NCBI GenBank assembly: GCA_943840615.1
Contig: CALSVI010000001.1
Location: 62,001 to 126,000, forward strand
Source: an uncultured Luminiphilus sp.
GTDB taxonomy: Bacteria; Pseudomonadota; Gammaproteobacteria; Pseudomonadales; Halieaceae
DNA: 64,000 nucleotides
Reading direction: 5' to 3'
The notes below the pieces were generated by a model. The model ran no database searches, was not told where the DNA came from, and worked only from the letters and a program-made list of their open reading frames with translations. Positions 47,309-56,165 of the stretch are shown piece after piece; the first letter of the stretch is position 1; every line of letters starts with the position of its first letter. A program made the translations under genes and the position numbers.

Positions 47309-48103
47309 ATGGGCTGTAACCTTGATCAGGGCACTATCGAAAAAATCGCCGAGCACTGCGAAAACGCAGAGCTAAATTGCCAGGAAATCATCAAGCTGAC
47401 GGATGATTACCCCGATATGAATTTCGCGGATGCGACCGCCGTGCAGTGGCAGATGCGCCGCAACAAGGAAGCGCGCGGTACGCGCATCGTCGGGATGAAA
47501 ATGGGGCTCACCTCATGGGCGAAAATGAACCAGATGGGGGTCACTCAGCCCTGTTACGGTTTTTTATGCGATTACTTCAGTTACGCCGACGGTGCCACGG
47601 TTCCTTTTAGCGATTTTATTCACCCAAAAGTAGAAGCTGAAGTTGCCTTTGTGACTAACAAGGATCTGAAAGGCCGGGGTATTTCGGTTGACGAGGTCAT
47701 GGCCGCCACCGAGTTTGTGGTGCCGGCACTGGAGATCATTGACTCCCGCTATAAGGACTTCAAATTCGATCTGACCAGCGTGATGGCAGATAACTCGTCA
47801 TCAAGGGGCTTTGTGATTGGTAGCAAGGCCGCGGCGCCAGATGCGTGTGACTGGTCAACACTGGGTGTTGTCATGGAAAAGAACGGCAAATTGGTTGAGT
47901 TGGGCGCCGGCGCCGCAGTGCTAGATCACCCTGCCGCTTCCGTTGCGATGCTCGCCGAGATGCTGGCAGATATTGATGAATTCATTCCTGCAGGCACTTT
48001 CGTCATGACTGGCGGCATCACCGCCGCGGTTCTCGCTGAGCCAGGCGACTCATTCAGCGTGCGTTACCAAAATATGGGCAACGTGACGCTGTCCTTCAGC
48101 TAG
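47309..48103 (+). CDS. dmpH: 4-oxalocrotonate decarboxylase
   Basis: A 264-residue paralogue of the hydratase. It decarboxylates 2-oxo-3-hexenedioate to 2-hydroxypentadienoate. The diagnostic stretch is GMKMGLTSWAKMNQMGVTQP, then CYGFLCDYFSY; VEAEVAFVTNKDLKGRG holds the metal Glu. Length matches DmpH (264). It directly follows dmpE by 14 bases. In the Pseudomonas CF600 dmp operon dmpH lies after dmpG, so the order here is rearranged and keeps the two complex partners adjacent. Confidence 0.93.
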   Translation: MGCNLDQGTIEKIAEHCENAELNCQEIIKLTDDYPDMNFADATAVQWQMRRNKEARGTRIVGMKMGLTSWAKMNQMGVTQPCYGFLCDYFSYADGATVPFSDFIHPKVEAEVAFVTNKDLKGRGISVDEVMAATEFVVPALEIIDSRYKDFKFDLTSVMADNSSSRGFVIGSKAAAPDACDWSTLGVVMEKNGKLVELGAGAAVLDHPAASVAMLAEMLADIDEFIPAGTFVMTGGITAAVLAEPGDSFSVRYQNMGNVTLSFS

Positions 48104-48115
48104 GGGTTGTGAGAT

Positions 48116-49024
48116 ATGGTGGAGAAGCTGCGAGCGTTGATTATCGGGCCCGGGAATATCGGAACCGACCTTTTGATGAAAGCCCAACGCAGCGACTGGA
48201 TTGAGCCGGTCTGGATGGTTGGCGTTGAGGAATCAGAGGGAATTAAGCGCGCCCAGGGGATGGGCATGAAAACGTCGGTTACCGGTATCGATGGCGTTTT
48301 GGAACACATCGCGGCAGACGACATCCGCATCGCTTTCGATGCGACGTCCGCTTATGCCCACGCTGAGCATGCACGGAAACTGAATGAGCTGGGCGTGATC
48401 ATGGTTGATTTAACGCCTGCAGCGATAGGCCCGTTCTGTGTCCCACCGGTCAATCTCGCTGAGCACTCTGCTGCCTTGGCGATGAACGTCAATATGGTGA
48501 CCTGTGGTGGCCAGGCCACCATCCCGATGGTGCACGCGGTTTCCCGTGTGCAATCAGTGGCCTACGGAGAAATCGTCGCGACGGTAGGGTCTAAATCGGT
48601 TGGCCCTGGTACTCGAAAAAACATCGATGAGTTTACCCGGACGACCTCTGCGGCCGTCTCGCAGATCGGGGGCGCTCGGGAAGGCAAAGCCATTATTATC
48701 ATCAATCCTGCTGAGCCGCCGCTCATCATGCGAGACACGATCCATTGCTTGGTTGATGATGAGCCTGATCAGGAGGCCATCACACAGTCTGTCCAGGACA
48801 TGGTGGCCGAAGTCCAGAAATATGTGCCGGGGTACCGTCTGGTGAACGGACCGGTGTTTGACGGAAATCGTGTGTCGACCTTTTTGGAGGTCGAAGGATT
48901 GGGCGATTTCTTGCCCAAGTACGCGGGTAATCTAGACATCATGACCGCTGCGGGCCTGCGGACTGCCGAAATGCTCTCCGAGGAAGTCGCCAGCGGCCAC
49001 TTTGCGCTGCCTGCCCGAACGTAG
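48116..49024 (+). CDS. dmpF: Acetaldehyde dehydrogenase (acylating)
   Basis: A 302-residue enzyme turning acetaldehyde, NAD+ and CoA into acetyl-CoA. The NAD loop is [19 protein letters not shown] near residue 7. The catalytic Cys is in [17 protein letters not shown] near residue 126, and [19 protein letters not shown] follows. Length is close to DmpF (312). It forms a channelling complex with the aldolase encoded 14 bases downstream. ATG 48116 is preceded by a purine-rich stretch. Confidence 0.96.
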   Translation: MVEKLRALIIGPGNIGTDLLMKAQRSDWIEPVWMVGVEESEGIKRAQGMGMKTSVTGIDGVLEHIAADDIRIAFDATSAYAHAEHARKLNELGVIMVDLTPAAIGPFCVPPVNLAEHSAALAMNVNMVTCGGQATIPMVHAVSRVQSVAYGEIVATVGSKSVGPGTRKNIDEFTRTTSAAVSQIGGAREGKAIIIINPAEPPLIMRDTIHCLVDDEPDQEAITQSVQDMVAEVQKYVPGYRLVNGPVFDGNRVSTFLEVEGLGDFLPKYAGNLDIMTAAGLRTAEMLSEEVASGHFALPART

Positions 49025-49038
49025 AGGAAGGTTTAAAT

Positions 49039-50061
49039 ATGAACTTAAACGGTAAGCGGGTCACGCTACACGACATGAGCTTGCGTGATGGGATGCACGC
49101 CAAGCGGCACCAGATTTCAATTGATGAAATGGTCTCAGTGGCCTGCGGTTTGGATGACGCGGGCATGCCGCTGATTGAGGTGACGCACGGCGATGGATTG
49201 GGCGGTGCCTCCGTCAACTACGGGTTCCCCGCGCACAGCGATGAGGAGTACCTCGCAGCCGTGGTACCCAAGATGAAGCAGGCTCGGATTTCGGTTCTGC
49301 ATGTGCCGGGTATTGGCACCTTGGACCATATCCGGATGGCCAGCGATTTAGGCGCCTCAACGATTCGCATTGCGACGCATTGCACCGAGGCTGATATTTC
49401 CGAGCAGCACATTGGGGTGGGCCGAGATCTTGGCATGGACACCGTTGGCTTTCTGATGATGGCGCACATGATCGATGAGGCTCAGTTTCTGGAGCAGGCG
49501 CTGCTCATGGAATCTTACGGCGCTAACTGTATTTACTGTACGGATTCCGCCGGTTATATGTTGCCTGACGAGGTGACAACGAAGATTTCGGCTTTGCGAC
49601 AAGCACTAAAAAGTGACACGCAGATTGGTTTTCACGGTCACCATAACCTTGCAATGGGCGTTGCCAATTCGCTTGCCGCCATTGAAGCGGGTGCTGATCG
49701 AATCGATGGCTCGGTCGCAGGTCTCGGGGCCGGGGCAGGCAATACGCCGTTGGAGGTGTTATCTGCTGTACTTCATCGCATGGGCGCTGAGGATGGCATT
49801 GATCTCTACAAAATCATGGATGTAGCGGAAGACTTGGTTGTTCCCATGATGGACCAGCCAATTCGCGTTGACCGGGACTCACTGACTTTGGGTTACGCAG
49901 GGGTTTATAGCTCTTTTCTATTGTTTGCCAAGCGCGCAGGTGAGAAGTATGGCGTACCCACCAGAGACTTGCTGGTTGAACTGGGCCGTCGGGGAACGGT
50001 TGGCGGCCAGGAAGACATGATTGAAGACCTCGCACTCACCATGTCCGCTCACAGCGACTAG
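49039..50061 (+). CDS. dmpG: 4-hydroxy-2-oxovalerate aldolase
   Basis: A 340-residue class II, metal-dependent HMGL-like aldolase that cleaves 4-hydroxy-2-oxovalerate to pyruvate and acetaldehyde. [18 protein letters not shown] near residue 10 carries the Arg-Asp and catalytic His. The metal His pair is in [15 protein letters not shown] near residue 196. Acetaldehyde passes to DmpF through a tunnel in the known complex. Length matches DmpG (345). Last enzyme of the central meta-cleavage route; a 140-base gap follows. Confidence 0.96.
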   Translation: MNLNGKRVTLHDMSLRDGMHAKRHQISIDEMVSVACGLDDAGMPLIEVTHGDGLGGASVNYGFPAHSDEEYLAAVVPKMKQARISVLHVPGIGTLDHIRMASDLGASTIRIATHCTEADISEQHIGVGRDLGMDTVGFLMMAHMIDEAQFLEQALLMESYGANCIYCTDSAGYMLPDEVTTKISALRQALKSDTQIGFHGHHNLAMGVANSLAAIEAGADRIDGSVAGLGAGAGNTPLEVLSAVLHRMGAEDGIDLYKIMDVAEDLVVPMMDQPIRVDRDSLTLGYAGVYSSFLLFAKRAGEKYGVPTRDLLVELGRRGTVGGQEDMIEDLALTMSAHSD

Positions 50062-50201
50062 GGGCATCGACGTGTTGATGATCCTGCACATGCGCCGTAT
50101 TTGCGCTTGGCTGCCAGCACAGGCTCTTTCCGGAAAAGGGTGGAATGTATAACAAGGCGATGGAATACGCTCATCGCGAAGAATAAAGGAGGAGTAGATA
50201 A

Positions 50202-51488
50202 GTGGCGCTGCGATACACACTGCACAGTTTAGTTTTCCTTTGGGGCTTTGTGGTGGCCTGCTCAGCCAGTGCGGCTGAATTTGATCCCAGGCCCGGACTA
50301 CTTGCGCAGCAAGATGAGTGGTTAGGCCGCAGTATCGATGCCAGCAGCTTAGCGCAGTTCGATGCCTATTTGCCTCCGGCACTGTCTGAAGTCATCGCCA
50401 AGGGCGCCACCGAACTCACGACCGGGCCTTTTATCACTGTACCGGTCCATCCTCGTTATGTTGAGGCGACCGATCAATTCGGCGGTCAAGCGGAATTAGG
50501 CGATGAAGTGGGCGACTTGCTCAACTATCAGCAAGGCCGCCCATTCCCCGGTTTGCCGGAAGCGTCTGATCCACGTGCTGGCGAGAAGATAGCCTGGAAT
50601 ATGCGCTACGGCTACGGTCCTGACGAGGCGGAAACCGAGTTGATGACCTGGCGCTACAAGAATATGAGAACAAACAACGAGGAGCGCAGAATCGAAATGT
50701 ACGGCGCGATTATGCGCTTTGATCATCGTCATGTGCGTGAGCCTCTTCCTGCGATAGAGCAAAATCGGGCGGAGTTGTATTCTGCTTTGTACCTCAAAGT
50801 CGATTTTCCGTTCGATATCAAAAACACCCAGTTATTGACGCATACAAAACTGGACGACGGAGAGCCCGAGCAAGCCTGGATTTATCTGAATACCCAGCGC
50901 CGCGTGAAGCGGCTTGGCACGGGCCAGAAGACCGATGCCTTCTTAGGCAGTGACATCATGATTGAGGATTTTCTGGGCTATAACGGACGTATCCGTGACA
51001 TGGCCTGGGAGTATGTCGGCAGCACCGAAATTTTTGCGCCAGTGTACGGGTTCGACGATCTCTCTTTGGAGAGCAAGATTGATTTGGATGGCCATGAGGT
51101 GATTGAGTTCGGGGGTGCTGGAGGCTGCTTTCCGGAAATTACCTGGCAGCCCCGGGTTGTGCATAAAGTGAAGGCCACTCCTCTGGCGGAGAGTCACCCG
51201 ATCGGGCATCGCCTGTTTTATATCGATGCTGCGACGTATGCACCCATGGTCACAGAAATTTTTGATCGTGCCGGCAAGCTTTGGAAACTTGGTGTGGTCG
51301 CGGTAAGTGATTCCTCAAAGCATGGCGAGGAGAATGCGGAGTGGCAGGGACTCATTACGGATGGCGTAACGATGATTGACTTGCAAGCGGAGCACTGTAC
51401 GACGTTGCAGTTCGATACGCGCATTCCTGATCAACTGCTGCGCACGCAATTATTCACTACCCAGCAAATGCGTTCGGCGGGGCGCTGA
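50202..51488 (+). CDS. DUF1329 periplasmic protein, second copy
   Basis: A 428-residue exported paralogue of the gene at 31.4 kb. GTG 50202 after AAAGGAGG gives a signal peptide ending near ACSASAAEFD. Shared family stretches are DPRAGEKIAWNMRYGYG, RRVKRLGTGQKTDAFLGSDI followed by MIEDFLGYNGR, and the end LFTTQQMRSAGR. The Cys pair GGCFPEIT and EHCTTLQF is conserved between the copies. Being on the phenol-operon strand, it may be co-transcribed with the catabolic genes, linking the envelope system to the pathway. No second DUF1302 gene accompanies it. Confidence 0.88.
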   Translation: MALRYTLHSLVFLWGFVVACSASAAEFDPRPGLLAQQDEWLGRSIDASSLAQFDAYLPPALSEVIAKGATELTTGPFITVPVHPRYVEATDQFGGQAELGDEVGDLLNYQQGRPFPGLPEASDPRAGEKIAWNMRYGYGPDEAETELMTWRYKNMRTNNEERRIEMYGAIMRFDHRHVREPLPAIEQNRAELYSALYLKVDFPFDIKNTQLLTHTKLDDGEPEQAWIYLNTQRRVKRLGTGQKTDAFLGSDIMIEDFLGYNGRIRDMAWEYVGSTEIFAPVYGFDDLSLESKIDLDGHEVIEFGGAGGCFPEITWQPRVVHKVKATPLAESHPIGHRLFYIDAATYAPMVTEIFDRAGKLWKLGVVAVSDSSKHGEENAEWQGLITDGVTMIDLQAEHCTTLQFDTRIPDQLLRTQLFTTQQMRSAGR

Positions 51489-51497
51489 GACAAGAAG

Positions 51498-52091
51498 ATG
51501 AGAGAACCGATCGACGTTCACGTCTATTTCAACTTTAGAAGCCCCTATTGCTATCTAGTATCAAAGACCATGTGGTCCATTTTCGATAATTACCACAGCC
51601 GCTTGGTCTGGCACCCGGTGGGAGGGTGGAATTTGCGCTCCAGCCCCGAGCGTGCAAAGAAGAAGCTGCCGATCGCGCGCCAGGATATGGCGCGCTTTGC
51701 TCGTCGGTTAGGTATTCCCGTCAATCCGCCACCCATGGAGACTGAGCCGACACCAGCTGGCGCGGCCTCAATATTGGCTGAATCAGAGGGGTGCCTGAGA
51801 GAGTTTATTGTCGAAACGATGCGAGAGGAATGGGAGTTCGGCAATAACATTGCCGAGGACTCGGCGTTGGCGGCCATTGCAGTGCGGTGCTCGCTGGACG
51901 TAGAGGCCGTGCTGGCGGCGGCCAAAGACCCCACCAATCTCGCGACCCTCGAGCAAAATGTTCAGGAAGCGGAGGACAAAGGGGTTATTGGTGTCCCAAC
52001 CTTTGTGATCGACGACGAAATATTCTGGGGTCAGGATCGCGTTGAATTCGTCGAAGAAAGACTCAACGACATGCGCGCCCGCCGGCTATAG
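51498..52091 (+). CDS. DsbA-fold / 2-hydroxychromene-2-carboxylate isomerase-like protein
   Basis: A 197-residue cytoplasmic protein of the HCCA isomerase/GST-kappa group with DsbA fold. HVYFNFRSPYCYLVSKTMW near residue 8 is the active-site region; Ser in RSPY is the glutathione-binding residue in HCCA isomerases. EDKGVIGVPTFVIDDEIFWG near residue 158 contains the cis-Pro and is a strong family signature. It is ten bases after the DUF1329 gene. No naphthalene genes are present, so its substrate here is unclear. Confidence 0.85.
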   Translation: MREPIDVHVYFNFRSPYCYLVSKTMWSIFDNYHSRLVWHPVGGWNLRSSPERAKKKLPIARQDMARFARRLGIPVNPPPMETEPTPAGAASILAESEGCLREFIVETMREEWEFGNNIAEDSALAAIAVRCSLDVEAVLAAAKDPTNLATLEQNVQEAEDKGVIGVPTFVIDDEIFWGQDRVEFVEERLNDMRARRL

Positions 52092-52135
52092 GCGGGGTGG
52101 GGTCCTCCTTACAACATAGGCACCCGCTAGATTAA

Positions 52136-53005
52136 TCACTGATTGCGATCAGTAGGCGGCTCATGTTTCCAGCGCCGGTTGGACCATAGAAAGCTCTCCG
52201 GCTCATCGCGAATCGTTTCTTCCGCAGCCCTGACATAAGCCTCGATAATGGCCTCTTCGGTCAGCTGTCCGGGGGTCTCGACGATAGGAATCAGGCTCAA
52301 ATGATAATGGCCGCGTGATTTTCTTTGGCAGCGTGCAAACATCACCGGGAAATCTGTCAACTGCGCAATGGTCGCAGGGCCGGTGAAGAAAGCCGTCGGC
52401 TGATTTAACCAATCTGTCCAGTAAACTTTGTCCCGCTCTCCCGGTGACTGGTCGGCGACCAGCACCAGTGCGCGAAAGCGCCGACGATGCTTCAGCACAT
52501 TCCGTGCAACCTTTTCCATAAGAATGGGCTCACCGCCAAATCGACTGCGCACCTCATAGGCAAAGCGGTCAGCGCCGTCGTTGTGCAATCGGCGATACAC
52601 CGGATCGATCGGGATATCACCGTGTGCGTTCGCGGCGTGCATCATCCACTCCCAGTTACCGAGATGAATGGTCAGGACGATCACGGACCGACTGCGGTGC
52701 TCAGTCAGGCGATCGAGCTGATCGAGGCCCTCGACCGTGACTCGGCGTTTGAAATCATCCAGAGTCATCTGTGAAGAATGGAGAATCTCCATGGTCACAT
52801 CGGTGAACTGTTTATAAAAGCGCGAAGCAGTATCCTGCCGCCATGCGGCGTCGCGTTCGGGGAAGGCGTTGCGCAAGTTGGTGTCGATAACGGCGGCGCG
52901 ATAGCGAAAAACCCGTTGCAGGAGAAACGCGGCCGCTGTCGACAGGCCGTACTTCACAGGCAGCGGTATGAGTGCGATGGCGCGGTAAATCCAGTAAGTC
53001 ATCAT
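52136..53005 (-). CDS. LpxL/HtrB-like lipid acyltransferase
   Basis: A 289-residue lysophospholipid/lipid A acyltransferase family protein with one N-terminal hydrophobic segment. The catalytic HX4E is HLGNWEWMMHAAN near residue 114. Further blocks are LVLVADQSPGERDKVYWTDW and PTAFFTGPATIAQ, as in LpxL/LpxM. The ATG at 53005 overlaps the stop of the leucine-rich lipoprotein gene; a second ATG follows at once. It may finish lipid A or acylate another lipid (ornithine lipid or flexirubin-type relatives exist). Just outside the catabolic island. Confidence 0.82.
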   Translation of the reverse strand: MMTYWIYRAIALIPLPVKYGLSTAAAFLLQRVFRYRAAVIDTNLRNAFPERDAAWRQDTASRFYKQFTDVTMEILHSSQMTLDDFKRRVTVEGLDQLDRLTEHRSRSVIVLTIHLGNWEWMMHAANAHGDIPIDPVYRRLHNDGADRFAYEVRSRFGGEPILMEKVARNVLKHRRRFRALVLVADQSPGERDKVYWTDWLNQPTAFFTGPATIAQLTDFPVMFARCQRKSRGHYHLSLIPIVETPGQLTEEAIIEAYVRAAEETIRDEPESFLWSNRRWKHEPPTDRNQ

Positions 53006-53523
53006 GTGTCGCAGTGATCGGGCAGAGTCAAATTCAGGGCGCGCGGGATATCGTTTGCCTCCGGGCACTGAAGCCGGGAATTTCCGGCGAGGTTCAGTTT
53101 GCGTAAGCCGGCCATTCGTAACACGGGTATGGGATCCACCACATCGTTTTGATCCAGCAAGAGCTGCTCGAGCTGAGTGAGCCGCTCAAGCTCCAACAAG
53201 TTGCGGATGCGGTTACCGCTTAGCTTCATGGTGCGAATTTGGGTGAACTGTTCGAGTCCGGAGAGTGACTGGATGCCCGCGTGACTGCAGTTCAATGTGA
53301 CCAGTTCCTCCGCCCCATTAGCGGCGAGATCAGAGACGGTCTGCTGCAGACAACCTGCCAACGCAGCATCGTCAATACCCTCGACCTGAAATGGCGCTGA
53401 GGGTTCATAAACCGTCCTATCATTGACGGTGATATCGTATTGACCCAGTTGGCCGCAGCCCGTCAGCAAAACGAGACAGGTGATCAGCAACGCGCCGGTT
53501 AACTCTGTGTGAAATAGGCCCAT
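53002..53523 (-). CDS. Leucine-rich-repeat lipoprotein
   Basis: A 173-residue lipoprotein. ATG 53523 gives GALLITCLVLLTGCGQLGQY with lipobox LTGC. The C-terminal half holds three to four 22-residue leucine-rich repeats (LVTLNCSHAGIQSLSGLEQF; IRTMKLSGNRIRNLLELERL; LEQLLLDQNDVVDPIPVLR) and a capping Cys pair (LQCPEAND; PDHC). Leucine-rich repeats usually bind proteins. It is coupled to the acyltransferase gene by overlap and divergent from rsmJ. Function unknown. Confidence 0.8.
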   Translation of the reverse strand: MGLFHTELTGALLITCLVLLTGCGQLGQYDITVNDRTVYEPSAPFQVEGIDDAALAGCLQQTVSDLAANGAEELVTLNCSHAGIQSLSGLEQFTQIRTMKLSGNRIRNLLELERLTQLEQLLLDQNDVVDPIPVLRMAGLRKLNLAGNSRLQCPEANDIPRALNLTLPDHCDT

Positions 53524-53572
53524 ATAATGACTAGCCAAAAAACGAACGCAGTCAATCACGGCCCATCATCCA

Positions 53573-54363
53573 ATGCAAACGTCGCCTCCTGACATGCCAC
53601 ACTTCCCCCCGCAACCGGTGACGGTCGTGCCGGTACCGGGAGAGTCGCCCAAACGAGCACAGAGCGTGGCTGCGCAGCTGATGCTCCCGTGTCGAGACCA
53701 GGCCGGATCTGCGGATCTATTGCTAGTGGTGGGTGAAGTGGAGGCCTGGCTGGAGCTAGAGGGGGTCAAGGTCAACGTTCAGTTTGATTCTGCCGCCATG
53801 AGGCACCGACGAAAGGGCGGGCACAATGAGCTACTGGGACGGGCGGTGGGGGTCAAGGCAGATCGTAAACCCAGCATCTTTGACGCGACCGGGGGCATGG
53901 GTCGAGACGCCTTTGTACTGGCGGATCTGGGTTGTGCAGTCACGCTTTGTGAGCGCGTGCCGGTGCTGCTCTGGTTGTTACAGGAGGCACTCAGTTTGGC
54001 GAGCGTGAGCCGCTATGAGCCTGTGCGGGACGCCGCGGGCCGCATGCACATTCGGTCAGGGGATAGCCGGTGCAGACTGTGGCGACTGGCTCGGTCATTT
54101 ATCTTGACCCCATGTTCCCGGAGCGAAAGAAGGCGGCAGCCGTGAAAAAAGAGGCGCTCATGCTGCAGTCGCTGACCGATGTTCAAGACACGGGCGATAC
54201 GCTGTGGGCGTGGGCCTGGGCACAACCGGTCGAGCGCATTGTTGTAAAGCGGCCGCTGCGAGCGCCGACGCTGGGCGACCAGACGCCCTCACATACGCTG
54301 TCAGGTAAAGCGGTTCGTTTCGATGTCTTTGTGCGTCAGATTGAGCAGGGGTCCACCGGGTGA
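53573..54363 (+). CDS. rsmJ: 16S rRNA m2G1516 methyltransferase RsmJ (frameshifted)
   Basis: SAM-dependent methyltransferase that modifies G1516 of 16S rRNA. The first part has VQFDSAAMRHRRKGGHNELL near residue 65, the SAM loop IFDATGGMGRDAFVLADLG near residue 101, and CERVPVLLWLLQEAL. The second part resumes in another frame with VIYLDPMFPERKKAAAVKKE, the DPMFP catalytic motif. The frame shifts once near 54066. The corrected length of about 262 residues suits the family (E. coli 250). The TGA overlaps the next start. Confidence 0.88.
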
Positions 54364-54941
54364 CGGCCAAGTCCATCTGGCTCGGGGTAGAGTCATTGCC
54401 AATCGAGCTAATGGGTTTGGCTGTAAGCCATCCCAACCCCATCTTTTGCGGGTGCTTGTCTGCATGTCAGGAACACTTGGCCGTCGCCGAGACAGTGCTG
54501 GAACAGGCAGGCAGGGACCCGAAAGCGCTGGATTGGCATGAGGTGGCCATAGGCACGACGATCGGTCAGGGCTATCTGGCGGATCTGTTGCGTCAGTGTG
54601 GCCCTATAGAGCAGATTGTTTGGGTGTGGCCGGAGAAGGCGGGTGCACTCGCTAAGGCGTCAGCCACCGTTCCCCTTGACGAGGCTTTGATCAGAGCTCG
54701 CACGGTGGTAGAGGGCGTCGTGGTGATGGCGAGTGGCGCAGCCGCAGCAGTAGCGTCGGAGCGCGGTATCACGGTGACACTATTATTGCCCGACTCAGTG
54801 CCCGCGAATTCACCTCATGAGCAGGGTTTATGGGCGTTTGTCGAGCGCTTCGCCGCGACCGCGAACGCGGCATCGACGCCGAAGGGAGTCTCTTTTAGGC
54901 TGCTGACTCAGTCGGCGTGGCGTCACGCTACTACCCCATAG
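54360..54941 (+). CDS. Unknown protein coupled to rsmJ
   Basis: A 193-residue cytoplasmic-looking protein with no recognised family. GTG 54360 overlaps the rsmJ stop in a GTGA arrangement. It contains FCGCLSACQEHLAVAETV near residue 29, a Trp-rich segment (IVWVWPEKAG) and a central hydrophobic Ala/Val stretch (VVMASGAAAAVASERGITVT) that is too short and polar to be a certain membrane helix. An alternating beta/alpha pattern suggests a Rossmann-like fold. It may be lineage-specific. Confidence 0.55.
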   Translation: MTAKSIWLGVESLPIELMGLAVSHPNPIFCGCLSACQEHLAVAETVLEQAGRDPKALDWHEVAIGTTIGQGYLADLLRQCGPIEQIVWVWPEKAGALAKASATVPLDEALIRARTVVEGVVVMASGAAAAVASERGITVTLLLPDSVPANSPHEQGLWAFVERFAATANAASTPKGVSFRLLTQSAWRHATTP

Positions 54942-55030
54942 AACTCAGTGTGCTGCGCGGTGTTGTCGACAGCGCGATCGCTTCGATAAGGCTTGCGTTT
55001 GGCGGCTCGAGCCGAGCTGATATGCCGGTA

Positions 55031-56161
55031 TTAATCGGGGAGTAATCGCTCAAGCATGCCCTGATAGATCTCGGTCAGGCGCGGTATGTCGGCCGTTTTG
55101 ACCCGCTCATTGCATTGGTGAATGGTTTCATTAACGTGACCCACCTCCACGACCTGTGCGCCTGTGGGGGCGATGAATCTGCCGTCGGACGTACCACCCC
55201 CCGTCGAAACCTCCGGTGTCAGTGCGGTAGTCGCGCGAATGCTGTCAGAGACTGCTGTGAGCAGCGCCCCGGGTTCTGTCAGGAAAGGTTCGCCGCTCAG
55301 TGACCAGGTGATGTCATAGTGAAGGTCATGTTGCTTAAAAATCGCCTCGCATCGCTCCTGAATCGACTGAGCGGTGAGCGCCGTGCTGAAACGCAGATTG
55401 AACAGGACCTCGATGCTACCGGGAATGACGTTGGTCACTCCCTGCCCAGCCTGCACCGTTGAAATCTGCAGGGAGGTGGGGTCAAAGAAGTCGTTCCCTG
55501 CGTCCCATGGCTCGCGCGCCAGAGCATCAAGCGCGGGCAGCGCCCGGTGAATCGGATTATCAGCAAGGTGGGGGTAAGCAATGTGCCCCTGCTTGCCGTG
55601 GATGACGAGCGTCGCGTTCAGGGAGCCACGGCGGCCGTTCTTGACCAGATCGCCCAGTTGGCGGGTGCTTGAGGGCTCGCCGACCACGCACCAGTCGATC
55701 TGTTCGCCGCGGGCTGCCAAGGCATCGACTACCTTCACCGTGCCATCTCGTGCGGGACCCTCTTCGTCAGACGTGATCAAAAAGCCAATTCGCCCGGTGT
55801 GTCGAGGATGCTCTGTCACAAATTGCTCGCAGGCCACCACCATAGCCGCCAAACTCGCTTTCATGTCTGCGGTGCCGCGACCGACAAGATACTCTCCCGA
55901 CGCTGTCGCAGTGAAGGGGTCTGACTGCCAGTTGCTCAGGTCGCCGGGGGGCACCACGTCGGTATGACCGGCGAAGACCAGCAGTGGCCCGTCTTCTCCC
56001 CGGGTCGCCCAGAAATTGTCGACGTCGCCAAAGCGCATCGGTTCGATATGGAAGCCGGCTGCCGAGAGGCGTGCCGTCATAATAGCCTGACAACCCGCGT
56101 CATCCGGTGTGACAGAGGCGCAGCTGATGAGCTGATGTGTCAGCGCCAGCGTGGGATCCAT
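55031..56161 (-). CDS. dapE: Succinyl-diaminopimelate desuccinylase DapE
   Basis: A 376-residue zinc M20 peptidase-family enzyme that removes succinate from N-succinyl-diaminopimelate. The metal His/Asp are in [12 protein letters not shown] near residue 64 and [15 protein letters not shown] near residue 95. The catalytic and metal Glu pair is in ITSDEEGPA near residue 130, and [13 protein letters not shown] near the end is typical. ATG 56161 matches the E. coli N-terminus and length (375); ATG 56179 would overlap dapD. It follows dapD by four bases. Confidence 0.95.
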   Translation of the reverse strand: MDPTLALTHQLISCASVTPDDAGCQAIMTARLSAAGFHIEPMRFGDVDNFWATRGEDGPLLVFAGHTDVVPPGDLSNWQSDPFTATASGEYLVGRGTADMKASLAAMVVACEQFVTEHPRHTGRIGFLITSDEEGPARDGTVKVVDALAARGEQIDWCVVGEPSSTRQLGDLVKNGRRGSLNATLVIHGKQGHIAYPHLADNPIHRALPALDALAREPWDAGNDFFDPTSLQISTVQAGQGVTNVIPGSIEVLFNLRFSTALTAQSIQERCEAIFKQHDLHYDITWSLSGEPFLTEPGALLTAVSDSIRATTALTPEVSTGGGTSDGRFIAPTGAQVVEVGHVNETIHQCNERVKTADIPRLTEIYQGMLERLLPD

Positions 56162-56165
56162 GTCA

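Noticed and set aside
46550-47356. 268-codon open frame on the minus strand opposite dmpE
   Set aside because: dmpE is intact and fits the operon; the reverse frame is rich in Ser, Pro and Thr without motifs.
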